From positions 1 to 64,000 of the IMG/VR virus record IMGVR_UViG_3300027782_004428: a stretch of 64,000 nt of DNA. One strand, 5' to 3'. The notes beneath the pieces were generated by a model. That model saw only the letters and a list, made by a program, of their open reading frames with translations. It searched no databases and was not told the DNA's origin. Below, piece after piece: positions 16,344-25,402 of the stretch (its first letter is position 1; each line of letters begins with the position of its first letter). This DNA is from a virus. The translations under genes and the position numbers were made by a program.

Positions 16344-16699
16344 TGGGTCTCGACATGTATGCATACACTGCCGCCAAAGAACAGGCAGATTCGGAAACTG
16401 GTCAGCGTGAAATTGCCTACTGGCGTAAACACCCTAATCTGCACGGTTGGATGGAACGACTTGCGGAATCTAAAAATGTGGAGTACAGCACATTCAACGG
16501 GGTTGAACTAGGACTCACCTGGGAGGATCTAGATGAACTAGAACGTGCAGTAACGCATAATCAATTACCCTCTACCCAAGGCTTCTTTTTTGGCAACGAG
16601 TCAGATGACTTTTACAAAGAACAAGATCTTGAATTTATCAAGAAAGCCCGAGCAGAATTGTTCATGGGACTTAAAGTGTTTTATAACTCTTCATGGTAA
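16343..16699 (+). CDS. conserved-type phage protein (MGLDMYAY...)
   Basis: 118 residues. It starts M-G-L-D-M-Y-A-Y and has A-Y-W-R-K-H-P-N-L-H-G-W-M, a pattern I recall in small proteins of many phages with no known role. Ribosome site AAGGAG. It ends just before the ligase gene. Confidence 0.75.
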   Translation: MGLDMYAYTAAKEQADSETGQREIAYWRKHPNLHGWMERLAESKNVEYSTFNGVELGLTWEDLDELERAVTHNQLPSTQGFFFGNESDDFYKEQDLEFIKKARAELFMGLKVFYNSSW

Positions 16700-16711
16700 C
16701 CACTTAAATAT

Positions 16712-18085
16712 ATGAATGAAACCAACTTCTCAAACGAAAGGTTTGACAGCATAGTGGCGGCAGGATGGATCCGTGATCTAGAAAGTTCAGACAGTCGCAT
16801 ACACAAAGAAAAAACAATTGAAAAAGCATTGATGGCCGCCAAACTGGGCAGTGCCGATGCACAATGTTTCCTCTTTAATTGCTACCAGGCTTACAATCCT
16901 TTCTACACTTTTAACATCCGTCAGGTGCCCGAGACAGAGGGGCTGACTGATAGGCCCAATCCTTGGACAAAATTTTGGGGGTTGTTGGAGGCCTTGCGTA
17001 CAAGGTCTACTACAGGTAATCGTGCTAGAGAAGCTATTGAACAAATGAGCCAACAGTTTGACTCAGACGAGTGGAACAACTTGGCTCGCCGTGTGATGAT
17101 CAAGGATCTGCGTTGTGGCATTTCAGAGAAAACACTAAACAAAGTACTGGGCAAGACTGAGTACAAGATTCCTGTGTTTACTTGCCAACTGGCACAAGAT
17201 TCTACAGACCAACCCAAGAAGTTGAAAGGCGTCAAACGCCTGGAAGTCAAACTGGATGGTGTGCGAGTACTGGCAGTGGTTGACGGTAGCAATGTCACCT
17301 TGTTCAGTCGCAATGGCAAAGAGTTTGAGAACTTTCCACAGATTGTAGATGCAATCGAAGATGCTCGCAAGCACTTTCAATGGGGTCGTGGCACAGGCGG
17401 ACGTTTTGTATTGGATGGCGAGATTGTGGGCGAGAGTTTCCAGAAACTCATGAAGCAGGCACATCGTAAGAGTGATGCTCGAACTGATGGCATGGTATAT
17501 CACATTTTTGATATTCTTCCATTAGATTCACTGCAAGAAGGTCATTGTAACATACAGCAGTACAAACGCATTGAATGGATTGAAAGTGCTCGAGATCGTC
17601 TTTTGGAAACACCTTGCTTGAGAATCATGAACGGCCTGGATGTGGATTTGGACACAGCGGAAGGGCATGACATCATGAACCGTTTTGCCCAAGACGCTGT
17701 GGCTGAAGGGTTTGAAGGCATCATGATCAAGAGTCTGGATGCACCTTATGAGTGCAAACGTTCAGACTTTTGGATGAAATGGAAACCTACTATCAGTGTT
17801 GATCTCAATATAGTGGGTTTTGAAGAAGGAACTGGTCGCAATGCGGGCCGGTTGGGTGCTATAATATGTGAAGGAGAAGACAATGACCGTAGAATTTGTG
17901 TTAATGTTGGTACTGGCTTTAGCGATACTGTTCGTGATGAGTATTGGGCCTCAAGGGATCAGTTACTTGGTCACTTGGTTGAAGTCCAAGCGGACGCAGT
18001 CACCCAAAATCAAGACGGAACCTACAGTCTCCGATTCCCGAGATTCTTGAGATTTCGAGACTTTGACGCCGGAGAAAAAGTTTGA
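16712..18085 (+). CDS. ATP-dependent DNA ligase, T4 gp30-like
   Basis: 457 residues. The nucleotidyltransferase motif I is K180-L-D-G-V-R, with K180 the AMP-accepting lysine. Later motifs include F-S-R-N-G (III), L-D-G-E-I-V (IIIa), E-G-F-E-G-I-M-I-K (IV), and W-M-K-W-K-P (V), followed by an OB-fold domain. Residues 1-150 are a helical N-terminal region as in T4 ligase. It seals nicks during replication and repair. A TTAAATA box directly precedes the start. Confidence 0.95.
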   Translation: MNETNFSNERFDSIVAAGWIRDLESSDSRIHKEKTIEKALMAAKLGSADAQCFLFNCYQAYNPFYTFNIRQVPETEGLTDRPNPWTKFWGLLEALRTRSTTGNRAREAIEQMSQQFDSDEWNNLARRVMIKDLRCGISEKTLNKVLGKTEYKIPVFTCQLAQDSTDQPKKLKGVKRLEVKLDGVRVLAVVDGSNVTLFSRNGKEFENFPQIVDAIEDARKHFQWGRGTGGRFVLDGEIVGESFQKLMKQAHRKSDARTDGMVYHIFDILPLDSLQEGHCNIQQYKRIEWIESARDRLLETPCLRIMNGLDVDLDTAEGHDIMNRFAQDAVAEGFEGIMIKSLDAPYECKRSDFWMKWKPTISVDLNIVGFEEGTGRNAGRLGAIICEGEDNDRRICVNVGTGFSDTVRDEYWASRDQLLGHLVEVQADAVTQNQDGTYSLRFPRFLRFRDFDAGEKV

Positions 18086-18288
18086 TGACACCATTGTACG
18101 AAATAGTGCTAGTGGCAGTCATGGTAACTCAGAGTTCAACAGGTGGACCTCTAACCTTGGATTATCAACCTCTAGACTACTACACGTCATGGAGCACTTG
18201 TCTTAAAGAAGAACGTAGACTGCAAGCACGACTCAAAGAACGAGAAAGAATCAAAGCCTATATTTGTTTGAAAGTTGACAGAGACTAA
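18085..18288 (+). CDS. small exported or membrane protein
   Basis: 67 residues from ATG 18085, overlapping the ligase stop (TGATG). The N-terminus is weakly hydrophobic (L-Y-E-I-V-L-V-A-V-M-V), then there is a polar, basic helix with two Cys. It may be exported, but the signal is weak. Function unknown. Confidence 0.6.
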   Translation: MTPLYEIVLVAVMVTQSSTGGPLTLDYQPLDYYTSWSTCLKEERRLQARLKERERIKAYICLKVDRD

Positions 18289-18297
18289 AGGAACAGT

Positions 18298-18729
18298 ATG
18301 AAAATTGGATTAAGTTACAGCCGTTGTATTCGTGACATTGTGGATGGTAAAGTTGACATCAACGATGTGTTGGTGCTGATCACTCGTACGGATTTTGATC
18401 CGCATGATGATGAACAATGGGCGGGTATATGGACTGGATACGGCGGCGGCCACGTATTTGGCAATCCGTTTAGTAATCCAGAATGGATGAACTATTCTGC
18501 TGAGTATGAAGATACGTTTAGAAGCATTAGCAAACAACTTTGGGATCAAGGCAAATTTCATCAACCACGCAAATTTGGTGCTCGTCCTCACCGACTACCT
18601 TACTACTGGCTTGAAACAATCGTGGCCAATGACGAGTTAGAAAACTCGCCTACAGTTAAAGACGCATGGGACAAATTCCAAATGGTATCAGGCCTCAAAG
18701 GCACCCCATTGAAAGCACACAATGAATAA
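18298..18729 (+). CDS. phage protein of unknown function
   Basis: 143 residues beginning M-K-I-G-L-S-Y-S-R-C, with an acidic middle (D-F-D-P-H-D-D-E) and G-Y-G-G-G-H. AAAGGA ribosome site. I recall similar starts in other large phages. No function assigned. It overlaps the next gene by 8 nt. Confidence 0.7.
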   Translation: MKIGLSYSRCIRDIVDGKVDINDVLVLITRTDFDPHDDEQWAGIWTGYGGGHVFGNPFSNPEWMNYSAEYEDTFRSISKQLWDQGKFHQPRKFGARPHRLPYYWLETIVANDELENSPTVKDAWDKFQMVSGLKGTPLKAHNE

Positions 18730-18952
18730 ACGAGTTGGACCTATTACCCTGGACAGCGAAGCCGCTGACCGCATCACTATGCTCACTCTCAAAGAGCAAA
18801 GAGCTTACCTCAAGAAAGAACTCACAGAGTGGAAAAAGGATCCGCGCACAGATACCAATCCTGGCGGCAAGTGGATGCATCCTGAGGATGTGGAAATCAA
18901 CACTCGCATGATTGAAGCATTGAATACAGTTATCAAGTACTTTGGCGAATGA
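18722..18952 (+). CDS. small helical protein, unknown
   Basis: 76 residues, Lys/Glu-rich, mainly helical with possible coiled coil at 25-40. It overlaps both neighbours by a few bases, so it is translationally coupled. No motif recognised. Confidence 0.65.
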   Translation: MNKRVGPITLDSEAADRITMLTLKEQRAYLKKELTEWKKDPRTDTNPGGKWMHPEDVEINTRMIEALNTVIKYFGE

Positions 18953-19176
18953 CACATAAATCAGCAAATGGTGTTTGCGGGCACCTATTAAATTTAATTG
19001 ATGGCACTGTGGTGTTTCGGGTGTATGATTCTGAACACAACTTTGTAGACTATGATTTACATCACAGTGACTTGTGTGTTACAATCGATGATACAGATGC
19101 ATACTTTTATCGAGATAACAATCGAGATATACTAGACCATGCACCTATGACATTGGGGTTAACAGATGATAATTGA
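18949..19176 (+). CDS. small acidic protein, unknown
   Basis: 75 residues, strongly acidic with many Asp and His. ATGA-coupled to the previous gene. Beta-rich in the first half. Function unknown. Confidence 0.65.
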   Translation: MTHKSANGVCGHLLNLIDGTVVFRVYDSEHNFVDYDLHHSDLCVTIDDTDAYFYRDNNRDILDHAPMTLGLTDDN

Positions 19177-19285
19177 AATATTTTTGTACGGTTTTATCAC
19201 AGCATTTGGTTGGTGGAGTGCCACACACTATGTGATTGAGCCACACTTTCCTCCACCTATTGAAAAGAAAGCGGAACAAAAGTGA
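19166..19285 (+). CDS. 39-residue membrane protein
   Basis: Starts at ATG 19166 inside the end of the previous gene and stops at TGA 19283-19285, overlapping the next GTG. A single hydrophobic segment at about 3-22 contains F-G-W-W-S-A-T-H-Y, followed by a Pro-rich, Lys-ending tail. I recall very similar tiny proteins in T4-like cyanophages. Function unknown. Confidence 0.6.
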   Translation: MIIEIFLYGFITAFGWWSATHYVIEPHFPPPIEKKAEQK

Positions 19286-19740
19286 AAAAAATCTACTACG
19301 AAAAACGTGGACGCAGATATATTCCCGTGGCTGAAAACGACTATGACATGTTTGACGCTTTTCCTAAAGGATCACATCTTGTGATGTGTTACCCAGGCGG
19401 GCAAAGCAAACGCTACAACATCAATCCCAACCATGCGGCCTTGCTTGCGGCCAGTCGTGTGGCTGAGTTTGCCATGTGCGATGCTCTGCGCAAGGCCAGC
19501 GAAGTACAGCCAAGTCGTATACCTCTTACACCTGAACAAATGGCAGCTTGGAATCACTTGATCGAAGTGTTTGGTGAAGATGCCAGATCACTATCTCGGG
19601 CCAGTGCTCACGACATTGCCGAAGCAGGATTGAAAGCATTGCAGGCAGAAGCAGATCAATTAATGAAACATGCAAGTGTAAAAAGTGCATACGAACAATT
19701 CCTGTTGGTATGTGAACTGACCAGGAAGGAGAACACATGA
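19282..19740 (+). CDS. phage protein of unknown function
   Basis: 152 residues with a GTG start overlapping the previous stop (GTGA). The N-terminus is a basic beta segment; the C-terminal 100 residues are Ala-rich helices. No recognisable motif. Confidence 0.7.
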   Translation: MKKIYYEKRGRRYIPVAENDYDMFDAFPKGSHLVMCYPGGQSKRYNINPNHAALLAASRVAEFAMCDALRKASEVQPSRIPLTPEQMAAWNHLIEVFGEDARSLSRASAHDIAEAGLKALQAEADQLMKHASVKSAYEQFLLVCELTRKENT

Positions 19741-19850
19741 GGTGTATCTCATCCAGGAATCTTGAAATACAGTTACCATGGGAACCAGGCCTACTGGAAT
19801 GGTTACAACAACACTATCCTGCTTCGGGATATTTTTTAATAGAGGATTAA
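19737..19850 (+). CDS. 37-residue protein
   Basis: ATG 19737 overlaps the previous stop, with a strong AGGAAGGAGA ribosome site; TAA at 19848-19850. Contains P-W-E-P-G-L-L-E-W-L-Q. The strong site and tight packing support translation. Function unknown. Confidence 0.55.
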   Translation: MRCISSRNLEIQLPWEPGLLEWLQQHYPASGYFLIED

Positions 19851-19851
19851 C

Positions 19852-21060
19852 ATGGCCACCATTGAAGAACAACAAAAACTCATTGAAGTTTTGAAATTTA
19901 CTCCAAGAACTTACAAAGTCAGTATGTGGGGCTATGGTGGCGAAAAAGTCATGGGCACAGTAGAACGCGATGTATGGGACTACTGCATGGAGAACCAAGT
20001 TGATCTTTCTGAAATTGCCTGGAGCGATGAAGAAACTGTGCAAGATGACATGAACCTTGATGTGGACCGGTTGCCATTCCCTCCAGGCTCCTGGTATGAA
20101 TGTGATGACATGGCACATGTCAATGGCGTTAGCCGCAGTGCCGGTACGCTACAGATCGAGGACGAGAACGGTACAGTCGTATTTGAAAAGAGATTAGAAG
20201 ATATGGATGGAGGCAGTGACGATGTTCCTGAATGGTCTTGCAATGACGAAGCATGGATTGGCAGTAAGCCCGAGGGTACCGTGGTGTTTATTGGTAGCAG
20301 TAACGAAAAAGGCACATTCTTCGAAGGCAATATTGAACTTACACAACCCTTTGACATTACCAAACTAACTCTGGGTTACGATGACATTGACGGTGAGGAA
20401 CTGGTCAACAGCGTGACCTATGATGATGAAGACATTGATAACTTCGGCGGTAGCACAGACGGTAAGAGTTCAGACTTTGGAATGTATCTTGTAATGGATA
20501 ACAATACCTGGGAAACCTATGCACCCGAAGAGAAAGACTGGGGCCATCCTCCGCATGGATCAAGTCCCAGCACCTGGGAAAAGTCTAAAACATTTAAGTT
20601 CAATAAAGTCCAACCCACACTGCCTGGCTATTACAGTTGTACATGGAAGCACTTCGGCACAACATATGGCACAGCATACTGGGATGGCACACAGTTTGGC
20701 GAATGGGAATACGGCAAGTTCAATCCTATCACAGGAGAGATTGTGACTTGGTCAGGATACAACTGGGACACCGGTTCGTGGGTTAACCAACCACCAGAAC
20801 CTGTAGATATTGCGTGTGACAATAAAAAATGTGGTTGGGTAGGCAAGAGTGAGGATCGTCGCACTGACGATGACTACAACGATCACTGCCCTGAATGCGA
20901 CGGCACAGAGTTTACTTGGATTGACTATGACCCGGACTCAGCAGTTGGCCGAAAGAATCGTGCTAAGTACTGCGAAGAGTGGGATCCTGCGATTGCAATG
21001 GATCGAATCGTGGCATCAGCAGATGAAGAACCGGCCAAGTGGCCAGCAACAAGACCTTAA
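19852..21060 (+). CDS. large acidic protein with C-terminal zinc ribbon
   Basis: 402 residues, very acidic (many Asp/Glu) over 50-330 and rich in Trp/Gly/Thr. Near residues 320-350 a C-x4-C ... C-P-E-C pattern suggests a zinc ribbon. No catalytic motif. It could be a DNA-mimic or structural protein, but there is no direct support. It starts 1 nt after the preceding small gene. Confidence 0.7.
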   Translation: MATIEEQQKLIEVLKFTPRTYKVSMWGYGGEKVMGTVERDVWDYCMENQVDLSEIAWSDEETVQDDMNLDVDRLPFPPGSWYECDDMAHVNGVSRSAGTLQIEDENGTVVFEKRLEDMDGGSDDVPEWSCNDEAWIGSKPEGTVVFIGSSNEKGTFFEGNIELTQPFDITKLTLGYDDIDGEELVNSVTYDDEDIDNFGGSTDGKSSDFGMYLVMDNNTWETYAPEEKDWGHPPHGSSPSTWEKSKTFKFNKVQPTLPGYYSCTWKHFGTTYGTAYWDGTQFGEWEYGKFNPITGEIVTWSGYNWDTGSWVNQPPEPVDIACDNKKCGWVGKSEDRRTDDDYNDHCPECDGTEFTWIDYDPDSAVGRKNRAKYCEEWDPAIAMDRIVASADEEPAKWPATRP

Positions 21061-21071
21061 AGGAGAAAACT

Positions 21072-21761
21072 ATGAATGATACACTTGTATTTAATGATGA
21101 ACAATACCGTTCAGCAGAACAAATCAACTCGGCCATGGGCCGTGTTTACGGACACATGAGCCTAGCAGTTGTTGTGTCAATGCTGATCAGTTACTGGGTA
21201 GGCACCACACCCGAGTTGCTACAGTTCTTTTTTACCGGCATAATGAAATGGATTGTGATCTTTGCACCCTTGGCAGCCATATTTGGTGTGAGCATGGTAC
21301 TGGGTAATAACCCAAGTAAACCCATGGCACAGTTATGCCTACATGGCTTTGCAGCCTTGATGGGCTTGAGTTTCTCAATGATCTTTGCTGTGTTTGCCAT
21401 GGGATCAATTGTGAGTGCCTTTATGGGTGCGGCCATCTTGTTTGGTGTAATGAGTGGATATGGCTACTTTACCAAACGCAGTCTTGACAGCATGGGCAAG
21501 TTCATGATTGTAGGTTTGATCGCCATCTGTATTGCCAGTATTGTGAACATCTTTATTGGCAGCACCGTGATGCAGATGGTGATCTCTGCACTGGCTATCA
21601 TAATCTTCCTTGGTCTCACTGCATATGACACACAACAGATCCGTGAAGAACTCAGTGTAGAAACTACTGATGCCGCAGAAGTGCGTGGTGCGTTGACCTT
21701 GTACATGGACTTTATCAACTTGTTCTTGAATTTGTTACAACTGTTTGGCGATAGAAAATAA
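21072..21761 (+). CDS. Bax-inhibitor-1/YccA-family membrane protein
   Basis: 229 residues with seven predicted transmembrane segments and the family-type C-terminal helix (A-Y-D-T-Q-Q-I-R, then Y-M-D-F-I-N-L-F-L-N-L-L). ATG 21072 has a perfect AAGGAGA site. In bacteria, YccA of this family binds and inhibits the FtsH protease. A phage copy could protect phage proteins, such as lysogeny- or lysis-related ones, from FtsH; this role is inferred. It stands near clpX, hsp20 and clpS. Confidence 0.88.
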   Translation: MNDTLVFNDEQYRSAEQINSAMGRVYGHMSLAVVVSMLISYWVGTTPELLQFFFTGIMKWIVIFAPLAAIFGVSMVLGNNPSKPMAQLCLHGFAALMGLSFSMIFAVFAMGSIVSAFMGAAILFGVMSGYGYFTKRSLDSMGKFMIVGLIAICIASIVNIFIGSTVMQMVISALAIIIFLGLTAYDTQQIREELSVETTDAAEVRGALTLYMDFINLFLNLLQLFGDRK

Positions 21762-21789
21762 ACATTACTGATTTTAGAACAACAATAAG

Positions 21790-21818
21790 TTGACACGCCA
21801 CCACTTTCTTTGTATAAT
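21790..21818 (+). promoter_or_regulatory. sigma70-type promoter
   Basis: TTGACA 21790-21795, TATAAT 21813-21818, 17-bp spacer. It gives an unusually long leader of about 190 nt. Confidence 0.85.
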
Positions 21819-21824
21819 GTACAT

Positions 21825-22018
21825 GTGCATGAGCAAGGAGATTGGTGGCGATCTAATGGTATGAGCGGGGTGATCGATTCGCCCGGGCCCGACATAACCG
21901 TGGCAGGTAGATATAAGATCCACTAGGTTGAGACACTGTCCAAGATCTAGCAATAGGTCAAAACCGGCTGGTACCCGGTGTATGCTTCAGTTGGAAATCA
22001 CAGTGAAAGGAAGTTTAA
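21825..22018 (+). ncRNA. long structured 5' leader or small RNA
   Basis: No credible ORF fills this 194-nt stretch between the promoter and ATG 22019. Hairpins visible by eye: GGGTG (21879 area) with CGCCC around a 7-nt loop, and ACCGG/CCGGT near 21963-21980. A D-arm-like AATGGTA occurs upstream, but no full tRNA cloverleaf can be drawn. Read as a structured leader that may control the downstream membrane-protein operon. Confidence 0.35.
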
Positions 22019-22336
22019 ATGTCTGTTAAAATAGAAGCCTCTGATTCCATGCTTCCGTCCCTTGACTCTCTTAAAACAACGGCTTTGCCCATGCACAAAT
22101 TATATTTCGAATTGTCAAGTGTGGACACATGGTACACTATCATGCGAGAAGCACGAGCACAGTTTGGTAAAAACTGGCGTAGTCAAGCACATGTCAAACG
22201 ACGACTAGAACATGCCGGCCTTTGGCGACTAGGCAACCCTGCAGAACGGGTGTGGTTTGAAGTGCCTGATCCCAAGTTTGGAACCTGGATAGCAATTAAA
22301 CATGCTGTTAGACAGGTTGACCCCACCGGTAAATAA
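22019..22336 (+). CDS. phage protein of unknown function
   Basis: 105 residues, mixed composition with a basic helix at about 50-70 (S-Q-A-H-V-K-R-R-L). AAAGGAAG ribosome site. No motif recognised. It is the first gene after the long leader. Confidence 0.7.
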   Translation: MSVKIEASDSMLPSLDSLKTTALPMHKLYFELSSVDTWYTIMREARAQFGKNWRSQAHVKRRLEHAGLWRLGNPAERVWFEVPDPKFGTWIAIKHAVRQVDPTGK

Positions 22337-22337
22337 T
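22330..22337 (+). promoter_or_regulatory. late-type promoter box
   Basis: TAAATAAT lies 5 nt before ATG 22343, overlapping the previous stop codon. It resembles the T4 late box. Confidence 0.35.
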
Positions 22338-22342
22338 ACTCT

Positions 22343-23896
22343 ATGATATTTGGTTTCAGCATCCTGTTCACTGCAATCTTGTTGAGTGCAGTGGCCGCTT
22401 ACTACTCAGTAGCAGGCCTTACTGCCATCTTCAGTGCGGCAACTATTCCTGTGATTATCATGGGCGGTAGCCTGGAACTGGGCAAGATTGTGGCCACTGT
22501 TTGGTTGCACAACAACTGGAAACGTGCTGGATTTTTGTTCAAAGCATATCTAGTGCCAGCGGTAATGTTCTTGATGCTGTTGACCTCAATGGGTATCTTT
22601 GGATACCTTTCCAAAGCACACTCAGATCAAAGTCTAGTATCAGGCGACAGCGTTGCAAAGGTGGCAATCTATGATGAAAAGATCAAAATATCTCGTGACA
22701 ATATTGATGCCAACCGCAAAGCACTTAAACAGATGGATGAGGCAGTGGACCAAGTTATGGGCCGAAGCCAAGATGAAAAAGGTGCCGACAAAGCAGTTGC
22801 AATACGAAGAGGCCAGCAAAAAGAACGGGCTAGGATACTTGTTGACATTGAAACCGAACAGAAAAAAATTACTAGCCTTAATGAAGAGCGGGCACCACTA
22901 GCGGCCGAGTTTCGTAAGGTTGAGTCGGAAGTTGGTCCAATCAAATACATTGCGGCCTTGATCTATGGAGATAACCCTGACTCAAATGTACTAGAACGTG
23001 CGGTACGTCTTGTTATTATCATGATTGTGCTGGTGTTCGATCCACTGGCACTTACATTGATTCTGGCCGCCAACAAACAATTCCAATGGGCTAGAGAAGG
23101 CACAGGTGGCTTCATACATGACGAGCCCCGGTACGAGCCCGACGATGGTCCACTAACTCAAGACCAAATTGATCAACTTGATAAATCGGTACAAGCATTC
23201 CGAACAAAGCCGCCCGATGATCCTATACCTTGCCACAAGTGTGGCACTTCTTTAGTTGATGCACCGGGCATTGGTTTGTTCTGTCCCAACCGAGAATGTG
23301 ATGTTTTTGACAATGTCAAAGGTGAAGAACCCATTACCTTTACAACACCAATTAAGTACCAGTTCTTGGATGAACATCACGAACCTGATATTCATGTGTA
23401 TGACAATGAACGTCTGGTATCAAAGTTTGATAAAATGCAGGAAGTTGAGCCGCCAGACGAAGAACTCAACGATGATGATGCACTCAGAGCCGCTGTCAGA
23501 CAATGGAAAGCCGCCAATCCCGAAGATACGTTGAAGAATCAGCGTTTCAAATTGATCAGAGGAGAAATTTCCGAATTACCTTGGATGGGGCTATTGGCTG
23601 ATAATGAATCGAGAAAAGAAATAAACAGTGGCTTTGGCACACAGTTTCCACTACATGCTGAACGAGGAGATACCTTTGTAAGAGTTGACCGTCTACCCAG
23701 TGTGGTCTATAAGTACAATGGTAACGACTGGATGGAAGTTAACAAAAATCTAACAGACAGTTATACTTACGATATTGCTTATATTGATCACCTGATAGAA
23801 CGCATTACATCTGGCGAATATGATGTTGAACTATTGAGTGAGACTGAGCGTGAGCAAGTAACACAACGTTTACAACAACAAAATACAAACACATGA
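22343..23896 (+). CDS. large membrane protein with coiled coil and zinc ribbon
   Basis: 517 residues. There are about three N-terminal transmembrane helices (5-28, 33-55, 70-92), then a long charged coiled coil (100-190), another membrane helix near 225-245 ending F-D-P-L-A-L-T-L, and a soluble C-terminal half. The latter carries C-x2-C ... C-x4-C (P-C-H-K-C-G ... F-C-P-N-R-E-C), probably a zinc ribbon. I recall proteins of this layout in T4-like cyanophages. Function unknown. Its stop overlaps clpX (ATGA). Confidence 0.75.
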   Translation: MIFGFSILFTAILLSAVAAYYSVAGLTAIFSAATIPVIIMGGSLELGKIVATVWLHNNWKRAGFLFKAYLVPAVMFLMLLTSMGIFGYLSKAHSDQSLVSGDSVAKVAIYDEKIKISRDNIDANRKALKQMDEAVDQVMGRSQDEKGADKAVAIRRGQQKERARILVDIETEQKKITSLNEERAPLAAEFRKVESEVGPIKYIAALIYGDNPDSNVLERAVRLVIIMIVLVFDPLALTLILAANKQFQWAREGTGGFIHDEPRYEPDDGPLTQDQIDQLDKSVQAFRTKPPDDPIPCHKCGTSLVDAPGIGLFCPNRECDVFDNVKGEEPITFTTPIKYQFLDEHHEPDIHVYDNERLVSKFDKMQEVEPPDEELNDDDALRAAVRQWKAANPEDTLKNQRFKLIRGEISELPWMGLLADNESRKEINSGFGTQFPLHAERGDTFVRVDRLPSVVYKYNGNDWMEVNKNLTDSYTYDIAYIDHLIERITSGEYDVELLSETEREQVTQRLQQQNTNT

Positions 23897-25107
23897 AATC
23901 AACAGACCCAATCACAACTTGTAGTTTTTGTGCAAAACACAAAGACGCCGTGGCTAAATTAATAGTAGGAGAAGATGTTTCCATTTGCAATGAGTGTGTG
24001 GAATTATGCGAGACATTACTCAGAGATGAAAACATAATTAAACCCGTTGAGATGACTACATTGGATCCCGAAGATATTAAAAATCATCTGGATCAATATG
24101 TTATTGGACAAGATCGAGCCAAACAAGTACTGAGTGTGGCAGTGGTCAACCACTACAAACGCATTACCAATCCTAACCCTGATATAGAAATTGAAAAGTG
24201 CAACATACTCATGCTTGGCCCAACAGGATCAGGCAAAACACTACTGGCCAAGACAGTGGCACGTTATTTAGATGTGCCGTTTGTGATTGCAGATGCCACA
24301 AGTCTTACCGAAGCTGGTTATGTGGGAGACGATGTTGAGAGCTTGATCAGTCGTTTGTTTGCAGCCGCAGGCGGCGACATTGCTAAAACTCAGCGTGGCA
24401 TTGTATTCATTGACGAAATTGACAAGATCAGCCGTCGTAGTGAAAGTGCCAGTATAACTCGAGATGTGTCTGGCGAAGGTGTACAGCAGGCCTTGCTTAA
24501 ACTGGTAGAAGGTACCAAGTGCAGAGTCACTCCCACAGGCAATCGCAAGCATCCTTCAGGTGACATGATTGAGATTGACACCACCAACATCTTGTTTATC
24601 GCTGGCGGTGCATTTGTGGGACTTGATAACGTGGTCAAGAATCGTGTGCAAGGAACTAGCATTGGGTTCAGTGCCAAAATCAAAGATGACACAGAAACAC
24701 ACTTAGATCAAGTCACACCAGAAGATCTGATCAAGTTTGGTATGATTCCAGAGTTTGTGGGTCGTTTCCCCAGCTGGGTAGCACTCAATGAACTCAGCAA
24801 AGAAGATTTAATTCGTATTTTGCTAGATGTCAAGCACAGTTATATTGCACAATACTCTTGGTTGTTTGAGCAGGACAAAGTAGAACTAGAATTCTCACCT
24901 GAGGCTTTAGAAATGATCGCAGATCGCACTATTTTAAACAAAACTGGGGCCAGAGGATTGCACAGTGAATTAGAGCGTGTGCTATTGCCACACATGTTCT
25001 ATTTGGCCAGTTATCGCAAGCAAGGAATAAACCGTGTATATATTGACACAGATCAGGTAAATACTCCTACCGAACTAAAGGAAGCGAATGGAAAAGCTAA
25101 GAGGTAG
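23893..25107 (+). CDS. clpX: ClpX AAA+ unfoldase
   Basis: 404 residues, a full-length ClpX. N-terminal zinc-binding domain C10-x2-C13 ... C32-x2-C35. Walker A G109-P-T-G-S-G-K-T116, pore loop G-Y-V-G 142-145, Walker B with D174-E175. The IGF loop I257-G-F259 that docks on ClpP is intact. It unfolds substrates and feeds them to ClpP. With phage clpP genes at 39098 and 41290 and clpS at 25913, a phage-made Clp protease is likely. Phage ClpX may also retarget the host ClpP. Confidence 0.97.
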   Translation: MKSTDPITTCSFCAKHKDAVAKLIVGEDVSICNECVELCETLLRDENIIKPVEMTTLDPEDIKNHLDQYVIGQDRAKQVLSVAVVNHYKRITNPNPDIEIEKCNILMLGPTGSGKTLLAKTVARYLDVPFVIADATSLTEAGYVGDDVESLISRLFAAAGGDIAKTQRGIVFIDEIDKISRRSESASITRDVSGEGVQQALLKLVEGTKCRVTPTGNRKHPSGDMIEIDTTNILFIAGGAFVGLDNVVKNRVQGTSIGFSAKIKDDTETHLDQVTPEDLIKFGMIPEFVGRFPSWVALNELSKEDLIRILLDVKHSYIAQYSWLFEQDKVELEFSPEALEMIADRTILNKTGARGLHSELERVLLPHMFYLASYRKQGINRVYIDTDQVNTPTELKEANGKAKR

Positions 25108-25312
25108 ATCAGTACTAGTCACAGACGGCAACGTAGACAAAGCTCTACGTAAATTTAAAAAGAAAATTCAAACATCGGGCATTTTAGACGATGTGCGAGC
25201 CAAAGAATTCTACGAAAAACCCACAACCGAACGCAAACGCAAAAAGTCAGCGGCTGCAAATCGCTGGCGCAAAAAACTAGCCGAACAGGCTTTGCCAAAG
25301 AAACTTTACTAA
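25088..25312 (+). CDS. rpsU: ribosomal protein bS21
   Basis: 74 residues and strongly basic. It has the bS21 pattern: [15 protein letters not shown], then F-Y-E-K-P, then a Lys/Arg-rich C-terminal helix. It overlaps the end of clpX by 20 nt. bS21 sits near the anti-Shine-Dalgarno end of 16S rRNA, so phage copies are thought to bias host ribosomes toward phage mRNAs. A link to the leaderless mRNAs here is speculation. Confidence 0.93.
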   Translation: MEKLRGRSVLVTDGNVDKALRKFKKKIQTSGILDDVRAKEFYEKPTTERKRKKSAAANRWRKKLAEQALPKKLY

Positions 25313-25333
25313 GTCAATTTTTTTCTGTATAAT
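25305..25333 (+). promoter_or_regulatory. weak sigma70-type promoter
   Basis: TATAAT at 25328-25333, with only a poor TTTACT at 25305-25310 as -35 (17-bp spacer). It drives hsp20. Confidence 0.55.
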
Positions 25334-25340
25334 AAATAAC

Positions 25341-25368
25341 AATGTAGTGCCCATGGTGGGGCTACATT
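25341..25368 (+). promoter_or_regulatory. 5' leader hairpin of the hsp20 mRNA
   Basis: Stem AATGTAG (25341-25347) / CTACATT (25362-25368), extended by CCC/GGG inside. It starts about 8 nt after the -10 box, so it lies at the mRNA 5' end. It may stabilise the RNA or act as a thermosensor; untested. Confidence 0.55.
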
Positions 25369-25402
25369 ACAAGTCATCTTGCTTATATAAAGGAGAAAAC
25401 AA

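Noticed and set aside
17868-18050. 60-residue ORF nested in the DNA ligase gene with a ribosome site and membrane-like start
   Set aside because: It lies fully in another frame of a conserved ligase region; the hydrophobic look follows from the ligase codons. Only a weak -10-like TATAAT and no -35 box support it.
21860-21910. tRNA-like pieces (AATGGTA and a T-arm-like hairpin)
   Set aside because: No acceptor stem or anticodon arm can be paired, so this is not called a tRNA.
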